This document shows positions 40,981-51,146 of a stretch of DNA of 64,000 nt, piece after piece (the stretch's first letter is position 1; each line of letters opens with the position of its first letter). The stretch is taken from assembly GCF_030272615.1 (NCBI RefSeq), contig NC_081409.1, forward strand, positions 525,706,475-525,770,474, given 5' to 3'. The notes below the pieces were generated by a model, which searched no databases, had not been told where the DNA came from, and was given only the letters and a program-made list of their open reading frames with translations. Origin of the DNA: Cryptomeria japonica (lineage: Eukaryota > Streptophyta > Pinopsida > Cupressales > Cupressaceae). The translations under genes and the position numbers were made by a program.

Positions 40981-41463
40981 CTATACATTTGGAGCCACCT
41001 TCTGCAAAACATCTACCGACATCAAAATTAGCTTTTTATCTTCAGACTTTGGCTTCACTGGATCCTGACTGGCCTGGAATTGTACAGTAGCTGCAAGCAT
41101 TAGCTTCTCTACAGGAGACATCTTTCCAAGGTTCAACGGACCATCAAGATTGATAGGGATTTGAGGTAGGGTCCTTGTAACCGTAGGAGTGACAATTTCT
41201 GGAACAGCTACTCCTTTTCCTTTTTTAGACTCTCCAACCTTTGTCTTTGCACTCTCAACATCCTTCTTCCTTTCTCCATCCCCTTTATATTTTGCACCGA
41301 TGTTTCCACTTGGTGCAATATCAACCTGTGGGATCTCAGGGGCTGCAAAGTTGTCCACCACCGAAGGAGTATCACCGGTCTCAGCATGAAGTGTAGTGTT
41401 ACCTTGATCTTCTGTATGATCCTCAGTCTGAGTTTCATCCTTATGACCACCAGAAACACACAT
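40981..41463 (-). CDS. Element D unidentified protein, middle segment (160 aa)
   Basis: Not recognised. An acidic, Thr/Glu/Asp-rich N-terminal part is followed by Lys-rich sequence (SAKTKVGESKKGKGVAVPE), then an ordered-looking part (MSPVEKLMLAATVQFQASQD). No zinc knuckle, protease, RT, RNase H or integrase motif. It ends at TAG 40981-40983 but continues in the same frame. A frameshift near 41465 joins it to the upstream segment. Confidence 0.55.
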   Translation of the reverse strand: MCVSGGHKDETQTEDHTEDQGNTTLHAETGDTPSVVDNFAAPEIPQVDIAPSGNIGAKYKGDGERKKDVESAKTKVGESKKGKGVAVPEIVTPTVTRTLPQIPINLDGPLNLGKMSPVEKLMLAATVQFQASQDPVKPKSEDKKLILMSVDVLQKVAPNV

Positions 41464-41888
41464 TTCTTCTCTTCCGGTTGAGAGGACTTAAATGCATCTT
41501 TGTATAGGGGAACATTTTGAATGATTTTCCTCCATATATCTTCTGTCTCTTTCCTCACCTCTTCCACATTTCCAATCATCAATCTATTAACCTTGTTCTT
41601 GCTTTAGAATTTCATCTTGTTTGCCTCTTCAATGAGTCTCTTGGATTCAATTTGAGAGACATAGGTGCAAACATTTATTAGCTCTCTCTTTTTCATCTCC
41701 TTGTCAATCTTACATGTCATTCTCCTTGCATCTATAAGGCTGTACAAAACCTTAGGAATGGTCTTCTCCAGCTCAATTAATGTTTTTCTAAAATTGTGTA
41801 AATATAGTACAACTACTTCCTCAACTTTTCTTCGGTCAACCTCATTCAGATTTGCATAACACACTCTAATATTCTTTAGATTGCCATC
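41464..41888 (-). pseudogene. Element D unidentified protein, upstream segment cut by Copia-4
   Basis: In one minus-strand frame with a single TAG near 41606: LNEVDRRKVEEVVVLYLHNF, KTIPKVLYSLIDARRMTCKI, ELINVCTYVSQIESKRLIEE, then EDIWRKIIQNVPLYKDAFKS. It is helical and charged, without a known motif. The frame is broken at 41888 by the Copia-4 insertion; the apparent Met further upstream is in the Copia-4 LTR. Confidence 0.55.
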
Positions 41889-42958
41889 TGTTAGGACCCA
41901 GAGGCAACTGAGAGGGGGGGGGTGAATCACTTGTCTAATAATTTCAACCCAAATATAACTTAATCAAACTTGATACTTAATACCGATAAACCAAACTTAA
42001 TGCCAGTAAATAGATTAACAGCTAATATTAATATCGGTGAAGCTTAATGCATGAAACAAAAAGAGAAACAACATCCACAACACATAACACAAAGATTTGC
42101 ACGTGGAAACCCTATAAGGGGAAAAACCATGGTGGGAAACCTTACCCACAATTAGATGATACTACTGAAGATAGTATGTGTATACAAATGGGGCCTGCAT
42201 ATGCAGAAAGGCCAGCTGCCTAGAGCTCACTGCTCAATCACAAGAAGGGAGTCATACTAACTACAATTGGGTGATTAAATCCAATGATAATGTACTATTC
42301 AAAGTAGCATCTCCAATGCTGGATTTAGTACCGGCTAAGCTCTGATTATCTTCTTCAAACCTTCCTTAAACCTTCTCTATGGTCTGCTCATATGATCTTC
42401 AATATTCGCACATACCATGTTACAATACCATAACCATATATCATTATCTTCCTTCTACCTATTACATTATCTCACAAATGAGATCTTACATATATACCAA
42501 AACCTAAGACCAAATGTGTAGGTCGGCTCACTAAGAATATTACAATTAAATCAATTAGAACAAGTAATTCAAGATGTGATGCACCATGTCGGCTTAATCA
42601 ATAATACCAATTGATTAAATATCTTTATAACGTGTCATGTTGATATGGAATAGATAACTCATGCCATTCCATAACCTAGACCAATTTACCAGTAACAACA
42701 AATATGTCAACCCGATTAGACCAATAACCAAATCACCTAAACCAAGTGTCCAAACTATGTCTTCGACATAACCAAGTAATCTCTAGATGATAACAAGTCA
42801 TCCTCAGTGTCGGTGAACAATATAACCTATCGGTGAACCAAATACCGGTGACTATGCATAAGTCACTGAACTTGCTGATGAACATAGCCAAAGATCTCCA
42901 GAAGGATAAGTGTTGACATCAATGACAAAACTAATGCAATATATTCATAATACCAACA
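41889..42958 (-). repeat. Copia-4 3' LTR (1070 bp)
   Basis: TGTTAGGACCC...ACCAACA on the plus strand, collinear with 47539-48621. A G-run near 41920 is the inverted C-run of the LTR tail. TATATA at 42491-42496 (also 48143-48148) is a candidate promoter on the minus strand. Confidence 0.92.
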
Positions 42959-42974
42959 ATCTCCCTTTTGGCAT
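42959..42974 (-). promoter_or_regulatory. Polypurine tract of Copia-4
   Basis: ATCTCCCTTTTGGCAT on the plus strand; reads GCCAAAAGGGAGAT on the minus strand beside the LTR. Confidence 0.78.
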
Positions 42975-43340
42975 TGATGGCAACACAAGATGGAAAAACC
43001 ATCTAAGTGCCAAAGCAGAAATGCCAAAAACCAAAAACCAACAATCTCCAGAATAGATCAATACCAGAAATCAAAAATACAAATGCAGAGAGTAAGTATC
43101 TCTCCCCCAATGAATAATCTTTCCCCAAAGGATAAGGTTTTAATGTTTTTCCATAGATATCTCTCCCCCTTTGACATCAAATGCCAAAGCAATATAAATA
43201 CTAGATACAACCAGTTCATAGAAATAATTACAAATACCAACTGCTCCCCCTGAGAAGTAGCTCTCCTGCATCAAAGTCGGAAAAAAAGTTTCTCTATAAA
43301 TTCTGTCGGTTTGATGGCAAGCATAAACTGTCTAAGTCTC
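42975..43340 (-). other. Copia-4 3' untranslated region
   Basis: Non-coding. Additional purine-rich tracts on the minus strand at about 43105 and 43162 resemble the LTR-adjacent tract. Confidence 0.5.
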
Positions 43341-43994
43341 TACCAGTGAGGGTATAACCCCAAGCTGCTCTTTGAGATATTCAAAAGTTTCCTTAGGCAA
43401 AGGCTTAGTAAAGATATCTGCAATCTACTCTTTAGTATTCACATAAACCAATATCACTTCTTTTGGTTCAACATTCTCTTTCAGAAAATTGTATTTGATA
43501 GAAACATGTTTAGTTTTAGAGTGAAATACCGGATTCTTAGATATATCAATTGTTGTTGAATTGTCACAATAGATTATTATAGGTTCTTTGCATTTTACCT
43601 TTATGTCCTTCAACATTTTCTTAATCCATAATACCTAAGTACAATTAGTTGTTGCTGCAACATATTCTGATTCTGTTGTTGATAATGATGTACAACTTTG
43701 TTTCTTGCTCAACCATGAAATCAATCTACTACCAAGAAATAATGCCCCACCGGTGGTGCTCTTTCTGTCATCTACATCTCCTGCCCAATTAGCATCGGTG
43801 TATGCACATAAATCAAAATTTTCATCTTTAGGATACCATAAACCAATATTTGTTGTGCCTTGTAAATACCGGAAAATCCTTTTCACTGTTGATTCATGAT
43901 TTTCTCTAGGATTAATTTGAAATCTTGAAACAATACACACTGCATCCATTATATCAGGTCTTGTTTGTGTCAAATATAGTAAACCTCCAATCAT
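43341..43994 (-). pseudogene. pol: Copia-4 RT end and RNase H (open 43635-43994 and 43425-43616)
   Basis: Minus strand: MIGGLLYLTQTRPDIMDAVC, YTDANWAGDVDDRKSTTGG (catalytic Asp), STTESEYVAA (Glu), a stop, then IYCDNSTTIDISKN (Asp) and HVSIKYNFLKENVEPKEV, a stop, IADIFTKPLPKETFEYL. This is the full copia RNase H with two stops. Confidence 0.82.
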
Positions 43995-44008
43995 ATATTT
44001 GTATCTTG

Positions 44009-44542
44009 TCAGATTAACAGGGGTTGAATATCCTTCAATGATAGTTTATCAGTTGTAGTCATAGGAGTACTTACCGGTTTAGAGTTTTCCATACCAAATT
44101 TCTTCAGTAATTCCTTCAAGTACTTTGATTGACATAAGGATATACCTTTATCAGTCTGTGAAATCTGCAATCCTAAAAAGAATTTTATCTCCCCAATCAT
44201 AGACATTTCAAATTCTTCCTGCATCTTATTAGAAAAGTCTTTACACAATCTATCTTCTCCTCCAAAAATGATGTCATCAACAAAAACTTTAATAAATAAA
44301 ATGTCTTCTTTAGTCACTTTGAAATATAAGTTGTTGTCAGCATTACCTTTAGTGTAACTAAGCTTCAAAATATATTTGTCCAATCTAGCATACCAAGCTC
44401 TTGGAGCTTGCTTCAATCCATATAAAGCTTTCCTTAATCTACAAACCATATCTTTATCATTTGTCAATGAGAATCCATCAAGTTGTTCAATGTAAACTTC
44501 CTCTTCAAGATCACCATTCAGAAATGCACATTTAACATCCAT
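44009..44542 (-). CDS. pol: Copia-4 reverse transcriptase, palm (177 aa)
   Basis: [39 protein letters not shown], catalytic [42 protein letters not shown]. Catalytic box intact. It ends by frameshift before the connection region at 43994. Same frame as 44657-44989. Confidence 0.86.
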   Translation of the reverse strand: MDVKCAFLNGDLEEEVYIEQLDGFSLTNDKDMVCRLRKALYGLKQAPRAWYARLDKYILKLSYTKGNADNNLYFKVTKEDILFIKVFVDDIIFGGEDRLCKDFSNKMQEEFEMSMIGEIKFFLGLQISQTDKGISLCQSKYLKELLKKFGMENSKPVSTPMTTTDKLSLKDIQPLLI

Positions 44543-44656
44543 TTGATATACTTTATAGTTCTTATGTGCTGCAAATGGAAGAAATAATCTGACTGCCTCA
44601 ATTCTAGCTACCAGTGCAAAGGTTTCATTGTAATCAATTCCTTCTTTCTGTGAATA

Positions 44657-44989
44657 TCATTTACACACTAATCTTGCTTTGTTTTTGATAACCTTACCAT
44701 CTTCATTAAGTTTGTTTCTGAATACCCATTTAGTTCCAATTACATTTTTATTTTTAGGTCGGGGAGCTAATGTCCATGTATTGTTCTTTTCAATTTGTTC
44801 CAATTCATCTTCCATAGCTTTAATCCAATGTTTATCTTCACATGCCTCAATGACAGATGCTGGTTGAATTTGAGAAATTAGACACACCTCTTCATTTTCC
44901 AGTCTTCCTCTTGTCATAACTCCTTGATACTTATTCCCAATTATCTGACTTTCAGAGTGATTCAACCTTACATACCTGGGTGTGTTCAC
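44657..44989 (-). CDS. pol: Copia-4 RT N-terminal region (110 aa)
   Basis: [67 protein letters not shown], then a TAA. Standard block preceding the copia RT palm; continues in frame at 44656-44543. Confidence 0.82.
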   Translation of the reverse strand: MNTPRYVRLNHSESQIIGNKYQGVMTRGRLENEEVCLISQIQPASVIEACEDKHWIKAMEDELEQIEKNNTWTLAPRPKNKNVIGTKWVFRNKLNEDGKVIKNKARLVCK

Positions 44990-45150
44990 TTACTGCTATT
45001 CTTCAGTTACTGTGAAATTCTCTGATAATGCCAATGTGACTGGATCAACATTTTGTATCGGTGCACTCTATATAGGTTCATTTGTGATTTTCTCAACTAC
45101 CAGTTCAGAATCCATAGACCTTGAATTTCTTCTAAAGTGTTCATCTATCT

Positions 45151-46398
45151 TCACATTTTCACTCTCAATGATTTTTTGCAATCTTTTATAAAATATCTAT
45201 ATGCTTTGCTCTTAGATGAATAACCAAGAAATATTCCTTCATCATTTCTAGGATCAAATTTACCAATATACTCATGTCTCCTAATGTAGCATTTGCTTCC
45301 AAATATTCTAAAGTACTTAAGAGTAGGAATATTACCAAACCATAATTCATAGCGTGTCTTACCAGTTTCACCTTTGATGTGAACTCTGTTGAAAGTGTAA
45401 ACCACTATATTCACTGCTTCTCTCCAATAAACATGAGGTAGATTTGCTTCTGATATCATGCTTCTAGTTGCATCCAGAATAGTTTTGTTCTTCCTTTCCA
45501 CAAATCCATTTTGTTGAGGTGTCTGGGGTGCTGATAGTTGTCTTCTAATTCCATTCACTTCACAAAATGTATTGAACTCCTTAGATGTAAATTCACCTCC
45601 TTGATCTGATCTTAAACATTTGATTTTCTTGCCGGTTTCATTCTCTACAAGTGCCTTGAATAATTTGAATTTCCCAAAAGCTTCTAATTTCTCCCTGAAA
45701 AAAGTAACCCAACACATTCTAGAATAATCATCAATGATTAGCATAAAGTATCTATCTCCCTGTAGAATTCTTGTTCTTGCCGGACCACATAAGTCAATAT
45801 GAATTAAATTAAAAAAATCATTGGTTTTCTCAGAAATACTCTTGAAAGTTGTTCTAACTTTCTTTCCCATTTGACATTCCTTACATACCGGATTATGAGG
45901 TTTTACAATCTTAGGTAGATCCCTTACTACCTTAGATGAACTAATCTTTACAATGCAATCGAAATTCACATGACAGAGCCTTTTATGCCATAACCAAATT
46001 TCATCAATATGTGCAATCAAGCATGTCTTTTCATTGTTATTCAAATGAAAGATATTACCTCTAGTCTGATTACCGGTTGCAATCTCCAAACCAATTCTAT
46101 TCATGATTTTGCATTTACCATCCTTGAATTGTAGTTGAAACCCTTTTTCAACTAATTGGCCAACACTCAAAAGATTATGCTTCAAACCTTCAACATAATA
46201 AACATTGTCAGTACTGTGCTTATCATCAAAAGATATAGTGCCTTTTCCTCTGATCAAACAAGCTTTGTCATCTCCAAATCTTACTAGACCTCCATTGTAT
46301 TCCTGAAAAGATAAGAATTTACTTTTATCACTAGTCATATGATGTGAACATTCAGAATCTATAATCCATTCATCCTTTTCTTTAATTTTAGTTGTCAA
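45151..46398 (-). CDS. pol: Copia-4 protease and integrase (415 aa)
   Basis: Protease motif DSECSHHM near residue 15 (Glu replaces the usual Gly). GAG-pre-integrase WLWHKRLCHVNFD and CKECQMGK. Integrase core HIDLCGPARTR (Asp), RSDQGGEFTS (Asp), QNGFVERKNKT (Glu), then YELWFGNIPTLKYFRIFGSK and GIFLGYSSKSKAYRYF. All integrase acids are present. Frame ends near 45151 by a shift. It continues the upstream gag frame. Confidence 0.86.
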   Translation of the reverse strand: MTTKIKEKDEWIIDSECSHHMTSDKSKFLSFQEYNGGLVRFGDDKACLIRGKGTISFDDKHSTDNVYYVEGLKHNLLSVGQLVEKGFQLQFKDGKCKIMNRIGLEIATGNQTRGNIFHLNNNEKTCLIAHIDEIWLWHKRLCHVNFDCIVKISSSKVVRDLPKIVKPHNPVCKECQMGKKVRTTFKSISEKTNDFFNLIHIDLCGPARTRILQGDRYFMLIIDDYSRMCWVTFFREKLEAFGKFKLFKALVENETGKKIKCLRSDQGGEFTSKEFNTFCEVNGIRRQLSAPQTPQQNGFVERKNKTILDATRSMISEANLPHVYWREAVNIVVYTFNRVHIKGETGKTRYELWFGNIPTLKYFRIFGSKCYIRRHEYIGKFDPRNDEGIFLGYSSKSKAYRYFIKDCKKSLRVKM

Positions 46399-46521
46399 GG
46401 CTTGCTCTACCAGTGGAATAGTAGCTATCAGTTGATCTTTTGTTATTGCAACAAAATCCCATCCATTGTCTCTCGGTTCTTCATCAGAATCATCAGTAAC
46501 TCCTTCATCAACATAGTAACA

Positions 46522-47106
46522 TTATTTGTCTCTATTCTTCTTAAATCTAAATCTCTGATATTCAGGGTTAGGCTTATATGTTCTTTTAGCTTCTTGTCTC
46601 AATCTTGCATGTTTGTCAGGACATCTAGATGCCATATGACCAATTTTATTGTAGTTAAAACATTTAAAAGGTGCTTTACCTTCATACTTACTTCCAATAG
46701 GACCTTTAGGCATTTTCCTTGCAAATAGTGCTTCAAGTTCTTCCAATTCTTCATTTTCCCTCCTGATGTCTTCAAGTTCTCTTGTATAAAGTGCTTTCCA
46801 ATTAGATTTATCAGCTGATGATGAAGATGTTGCAAATGATGATGCTTTGAAAGCTAAATCTATTTTAATTGTAGCAACAGGACCAAATTCCTCAAGCTCA
46901 AATGCTTAAAGTTTTCCAATAGAGGTATCTCTAGATACTGATGTATTAGGCATAGTTCTTAACTCATGTATAGCAGTTACTTTCATTTTGTATGTCGGTG
47001 GCAATGCTCTTAAAACTTTAGAAACAATTTCATCTTCACTTAAGGAACCTCCACAGCATTGTATTCCCAAAACAATTTCTTTCCATAAAAGCAAAAATTC
47101 TTTCAT
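46522..47106 (-). pseudogene. gag: Copia-4 gag middle and C-terminus with altered zinc knuckle
   Basis: One frame with a TAA near 46908: IVLGIQCCGGSLSEDEIVSK, VLRALPPTYKMKVTAIHEL, LEELEALFARKMPKGPIGSK, knuckle CFNYNKIGHMASRC in which the second Cys is Tyr. A TAG at 46522 is followed in frame by the protease segment at 46398. Confidence 0.8.
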
Positions 47107-47478
47107 CTTCTTCCATTTTTAGATTTTCATACGTAACCCGAAAGTATTCCAATTTTGCAATTTTGACAGTGGAATCACCTTCATTCAATATCTCTAATTT
47201 ATCCCAAATAGCTTTAGTAGTAGATCGGATTGATAATCCCATGATTTGTTGATCTGATAAGTCGCTCAAAAGTGCTTCTCTTGTTTTGCAATCATTCTCT
47301 TGATCCTTACTTAATGTAGGTGGATTAGGTTGACCTGGTGTAGGACCAACATAGCCATTTTGTATAACATCCCATATGTCTTTTCCAATGCAATTCATAT
47401 GTGTCTCCATTCTGATCTTCCATATACCATATTTAGTTCCATCAAGTTTCAGACTGCCTTCTTGAAATAGTTAGTTGC
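47036..47478 (-). pseudogene. gag: Copia-4 gag N-terminus (open 47036-47410)
   Basis: METHMNCIGKDIWDVIQNGY, DQQIMGLSIRSTTKAIWDKL, KIAKLEYFRVTYENLKMEED. Matches Copia-2 gag. The likely original ATG at about 47478 is separated by a frameshift, and a second shift near 47090 leads to the next segment. Confidence 0.78.
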
Positions 47479-47520
47479 CATAGAATCTCCTCAAGTTGTT
47501 AAACTTCTGCAAAAAGAGGA

Positions 47521-47536
47521 CTTGGCTCTGATACCA
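47521..47536 (-). promoter_or_regulatory. Primer binding site of Copia-4
   Basis: Minus strand reads TGGTATCAGAGCCAAG, the initiator-Met-tRNA site, two bases inside the 5' LTR edge at 47539. Confidence 0.9.
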
Positions 47537-47538
47537 AT

Positions 47539-48621
47539 TGTTAGGACCCAGAGGCAATTGAGAGGGGGGGGGGCTGAATCAGTTGTCTAATAATTTCAAC
47601 CCAAATATAACTTAATCAAACTTGATACTTAATACCGGTAAACCAAACTTAATGTCGGTAAACATATTAACAGATAATATTAATACCGGTGAAGCTCAAT
47701 TCATGAAACAGAAAGAGAAACAACATCCACAACACATAACACAAATATTTTTACATGGAAACCCTGTAACGGGAAAAACCATGGTGGGAAACCTTACCCA
47801 CAATCAGATGATACTACTGCAGATAGTATGTGTATACAAATGGGGTTTGCACATGCAGAAAGGCTAGCTGCCTAGAGCTCACTGCTCAATCACAAGAAGG
47901 GAGTCACACTGACTACAGTTGGATGATTAAATCCAATGATAATGTACTGCTCAAAGTAGCATCTCCAATGTTGGATTCAGTACCGGTTAAGCTCTGATTA
48001 TCTTCTTCAAACCTTCCTTGAACCTTCTCTATGGTCTACTCATATGATCTTCAATATTCGCACATACCATGTTACAATACCATAACCATATACCGTTATC
48101 TTCCTTCTACCTATTACATTATCTCACAAATGAGATCTTACATATATACCAAAACCTAAGACCAAATGTGTAGGTCGGCTCACTAAGAATATTACAATTA
48201 AATTAATTACAACAAGTAAGTCAAGATGTGATGCACCATGTCGGCTCAATCAATAATACCAATTGATTAAATCATCTTCATAATGTGTCATGCTAATCTG
48301 GAATAGATAACTCATGTTGGTCCATAACCTAGACCAATTTACCAGTAACAACAAATATGTCAACCCGATTAGACCAATAACCAAATCACCAAAACCAAGT
48401 GTTCAAACTATGTCTTCGACATAACTAAGTGATCTCTAGATGATAACAAGTCATCCTCAGTGTCGGTGAACAATATAACCTATCGGTGAAACCAATACTG
48501 GTGACTGTGCATAAGTCATTGAACTTGCCGGTGAACATAGCCAAAGATCTCCAGAAGGATAAGTGTTGATAAGTGTTGACATCAATGACAAAACTAATGC
48601 AACATATCCATAATACCAACA
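47539..48621 (-). repeat. Copia-4 5' LTR (1083 bp)
   Basis: Collinear with 41889-42958 with scattered substitutions and small indels. Plus-strand limits TGTTAGGACCC and ACCAACA. Confidence 0.92.
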
Positions 48622-48674
48622 CCATCTACAATTATCTCATCAATCAATTGATTTGTTGTCAATGAGGAAACATA

Positions 48675-48968
48675 TTAAGATTTACCTTGTTTGACACCAA
48701 ACTCGGGTTGAGTTTTGACCTTTCTTTCTCTCTTAGGTCTTCCAGTAGGGGCAGGATCTGATTTTGCCTTCTTGCTTTGTTGGGATCCACCGGACTCTGG
48801 CTTCGTCACCACTTTGACAAACTCACCTTTCTTCTTTTCTTTTCTCACTTCCTCATCAAATTTTGTTTCAGAAGCTACCAGAGATACTACAACATAGGTC
48901 CTTTTAGGATTTTGTTTCTGCTTCAACACACCTTTTTTGAATGGGCTAGATCCTGCAGATTGTGCCAC
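48675..48968 (-). CDS. Element D unidentified protein, N-terminal segment (97 aa)
   Basis: Not recognised. Starts MAQSAGSSPFKKGVLKQKQN and is strongly basic and Lys-rich (EEVRKEKKKGEFVK, GRPKRERKVK), so nucleic-acid binding or disorder is possible. It lies on the 5' side of Element D, and the following sequence is interrupted by Copia-4. The true start may be further upstream toward 49075. Confidence 0.5.
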   Translation of the reverse strand: MAQSAGSSPFKKGVLKQKQNPKRTYVVVSLVASETKFDEEVRKEKKKGEFVKVVTKPESGGSQQSKKAKSDPAPTGRPKRERKVKTQPEFGVKQGKS

Positions 48969-49077
48969 CGGAGTAGGAGCAGACTTGGTCTCCTTAGGTT
49001 TGACCTTGGAGGGAATTGGATCGACCTTAGGCTTCTTGGTTTCCTCTTTGGTCTCCTTCTTTGCATATCTCTCCCAG

Positions 49078-49208
49078 ATCAGTGATGACAGAGAGGGGGG
49101 TGAATTAGTGATCGACCGGTTATCAGATTTTCAAACTTATTTATGAACCACCAGAAGCAAATACTTCAAACTGAAATGCAAAAACATAAAACAAACAACC
49201 ATAAGATC
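49078..49208 (-). repeat. Element D 5' LTR fragment
   Basis: Resembles 39153-39290 (ACCGGTTATCA, TTTTCAAACTTA, TATGAACCACC, ACATAAAACAAACAACC). The outer TGTTGGAATTA edge and primer site are missing, and it is cut at 49208 by Gypsy-B. Confidence 0.7.
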
Positions 49209-50758
49209 TATTAGTACACATTTTTGCAAAATTTTATGTGCTATTATGAGAGCATTTATTGCGGGTTTGCATGTGCAGGAACCTTATTAGCACGAGTAAA
49301 GTTCTCTAAGGATCAACTGTTTCAGGAGTGTCAAGATATCACTTGGGCACACTAAGGGCATGCACTAAGTATAGACTGCACAAGGAATCCAGTATGGGAG
49401 AATTTATCAGTGGAGAAATCATTATGGTATAATCTAAGGTTGTTTATCAATATGTATTAGACCCTATGGGATAGCTGGGATCACTATTATTCATGGTCGA
49501 TGGCTCATTTTTTCAAAACTGCAAAATTTCAATTATCGGCATAAGTAGTCTCGATGAAACAGCATTGCAAGCAAAAGAAGGATTATAAGCATGACATATA
49601 CCGATAAATCAGAAGGTAGATTCATTGGAGCACTTAAAATATATTCATCATGGTGTGCACTCTTGGAGAAGTCATACCATCAGGATAGCTTATTCTGATG
49701 AGGCAGAAGGAGGGTGTTTTTCTATCGGCATGTATCGGCTTATCGGAAAAGTGTAAAAATTGCTATACCGATAACCTATGAGGCTATCGGTGTAACTTGT
49801 AATGATGAAAAGGCAACGCAAATCATGGACTTATAGCATCAGGAGATCAGAAATAATGAAAAAAATCTATCCTGATACCCGATGACTAAAGGGAATTGAA
49901 GGCGGGTCCATTGGAGAAAAAGACCATATCGGGATAGTGCAAAAATAGTTAAGCCGATCCCCGATGACATGGAGAATCGGAAGGTGGAACCATCAATATT
50001 ACCTATACCGATAAAGAAGACTTGGAGGTATAAAGCATAAAAGCGCATCAGAGTAACATCGAGACTTTGGGAGGAATAGAAAAAGGCTATTCCGACCCCC
50101 AATGAAGATAAAAGCGTATGTAGGGATATCGGTGTGAATTATATCGATAAAGTAACATGAAGTTGAGACTCATCGGGACATCGAGAGGAGAAGTTTTATG
50201 CTATGCTAAATCTTGATAGGATGATTACGGTGGATGGTGAGTTGCAAGGAGTTCTTCAGGGTGATTTATGTTGATAAAGCAGGAAGCTTAGTCAGAATGC
50301 GGATTGAAATGTTGAGGTCATTGAGGCATCAGAGGAACATAAAATTAACTATGCCAATACCCGATGGGTTAAGTAAAAAAAAAAAAAACCCGAAGGTGGG
50401 TGTATCGGGGAGAGTTATACCAATGGATCGTGAAAACAAAAGCAAAGCCGAAACTGAAGGAGTATCCATTGGGATAAAATGAACCATCGGGATAGGAGAA
50501 AAATTGCTATCTCGAGACCTGTGAGTCGGTCGGGATAGATTGTGCTGATCAGAAGGTAAGAAGAAGTAAAGTCATAACAAACAGCGCCAAACAAATGAAT
50601 CATCGGGAAAACTCTCGCCGATTAGCCATTGAAGGTCTTGATGCGAAAAACTAACAAGATGGCTTCCATTAAATGCATCCATTGGGTAGGTCTGATGCCA
50701 CACGAAGAAGATCCATCAAGATTTTAGTAATTAAGTGCAAGATTAGACTCCTTGGGGA

Positions 50759-50765
50759 TATATAG
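50759..50765 (+). promoter_or_regulatory. Candidate TATA box in Gypsy-B LTR
   Basis: TATATAG, conserved at 63118-63124 in the 3' LTR, about 110 bases before the LTR-encoded ATG at 50871. Confidence 0.45.
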
Positions 50766-50870
50766 CCGGTATTGCACAATGACATTTCACACAAAGTTAT
50801 TGTAGAAGTTATCAAGTGTTCATTGAGAAATATTATGAGTTGTTGAGCATAGAGCAAATAATTTGCAGAG

Positions 50871-51146
50871 ATGGAAGGGTCAAGCTCAAAAGGGAAGCAG
50901 AAGGTCGTTGAAATATCCAGTAGCACGTCAAAAAAATCAAAGGGTGAAGTCAGTGAGGATTGAAGGAAATTAAATCAAGACATGATAGATCAGATAGGCT
51001 CTCAAAGAGCTAGGTCACACAGAGCTAAGGTGGATTTTCCTATTCACGACCAGCTGGAAGACACATACAAAGAAATTGGAGATGTATGGACAATAGTGTG
51101 AGGGCACGAGTTGTTTCTTTTCCATTACTGTCGCGAGGATGAGCCC
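50871..51146 (+). pseudogene. N-terminus of Gypsy-B LTR-encoded protein, two stops
   Basis: The ATG at 50871 opens MEGSSSKGKQKVVEISSSTS in frame with the long open stretch downstream. TGA at 50961-50963 corresponds to CGA in the 3' LTR copy, so it is recent. TGA at 51099-51101 occurs in both LTR copies and is older. In the 3' copy this ATG is ATC (63230-63232). The segment is Ser/Lys-rich, then KVDFPIHDQLEDTYKEIGDV. Confidence 0.6.

Larger units (their letters stand above)
41889..48621 (-). mobile_element. Copia-4, full-length Ty1/copia element on minus strand, 6.7 kb
   Basis: LTRs 41889-42958 (3') and 47539-48621 (5'); exact target duplication CCATC (41884-41888, 48622-48626). Inverted primer site before 47539 and inverted purine tract after 42958. 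gag, protease, integrase, RT and RNase H are all present with several stops and frameshifts. Proteins are close to Copia-2. Confidence 0.93.
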
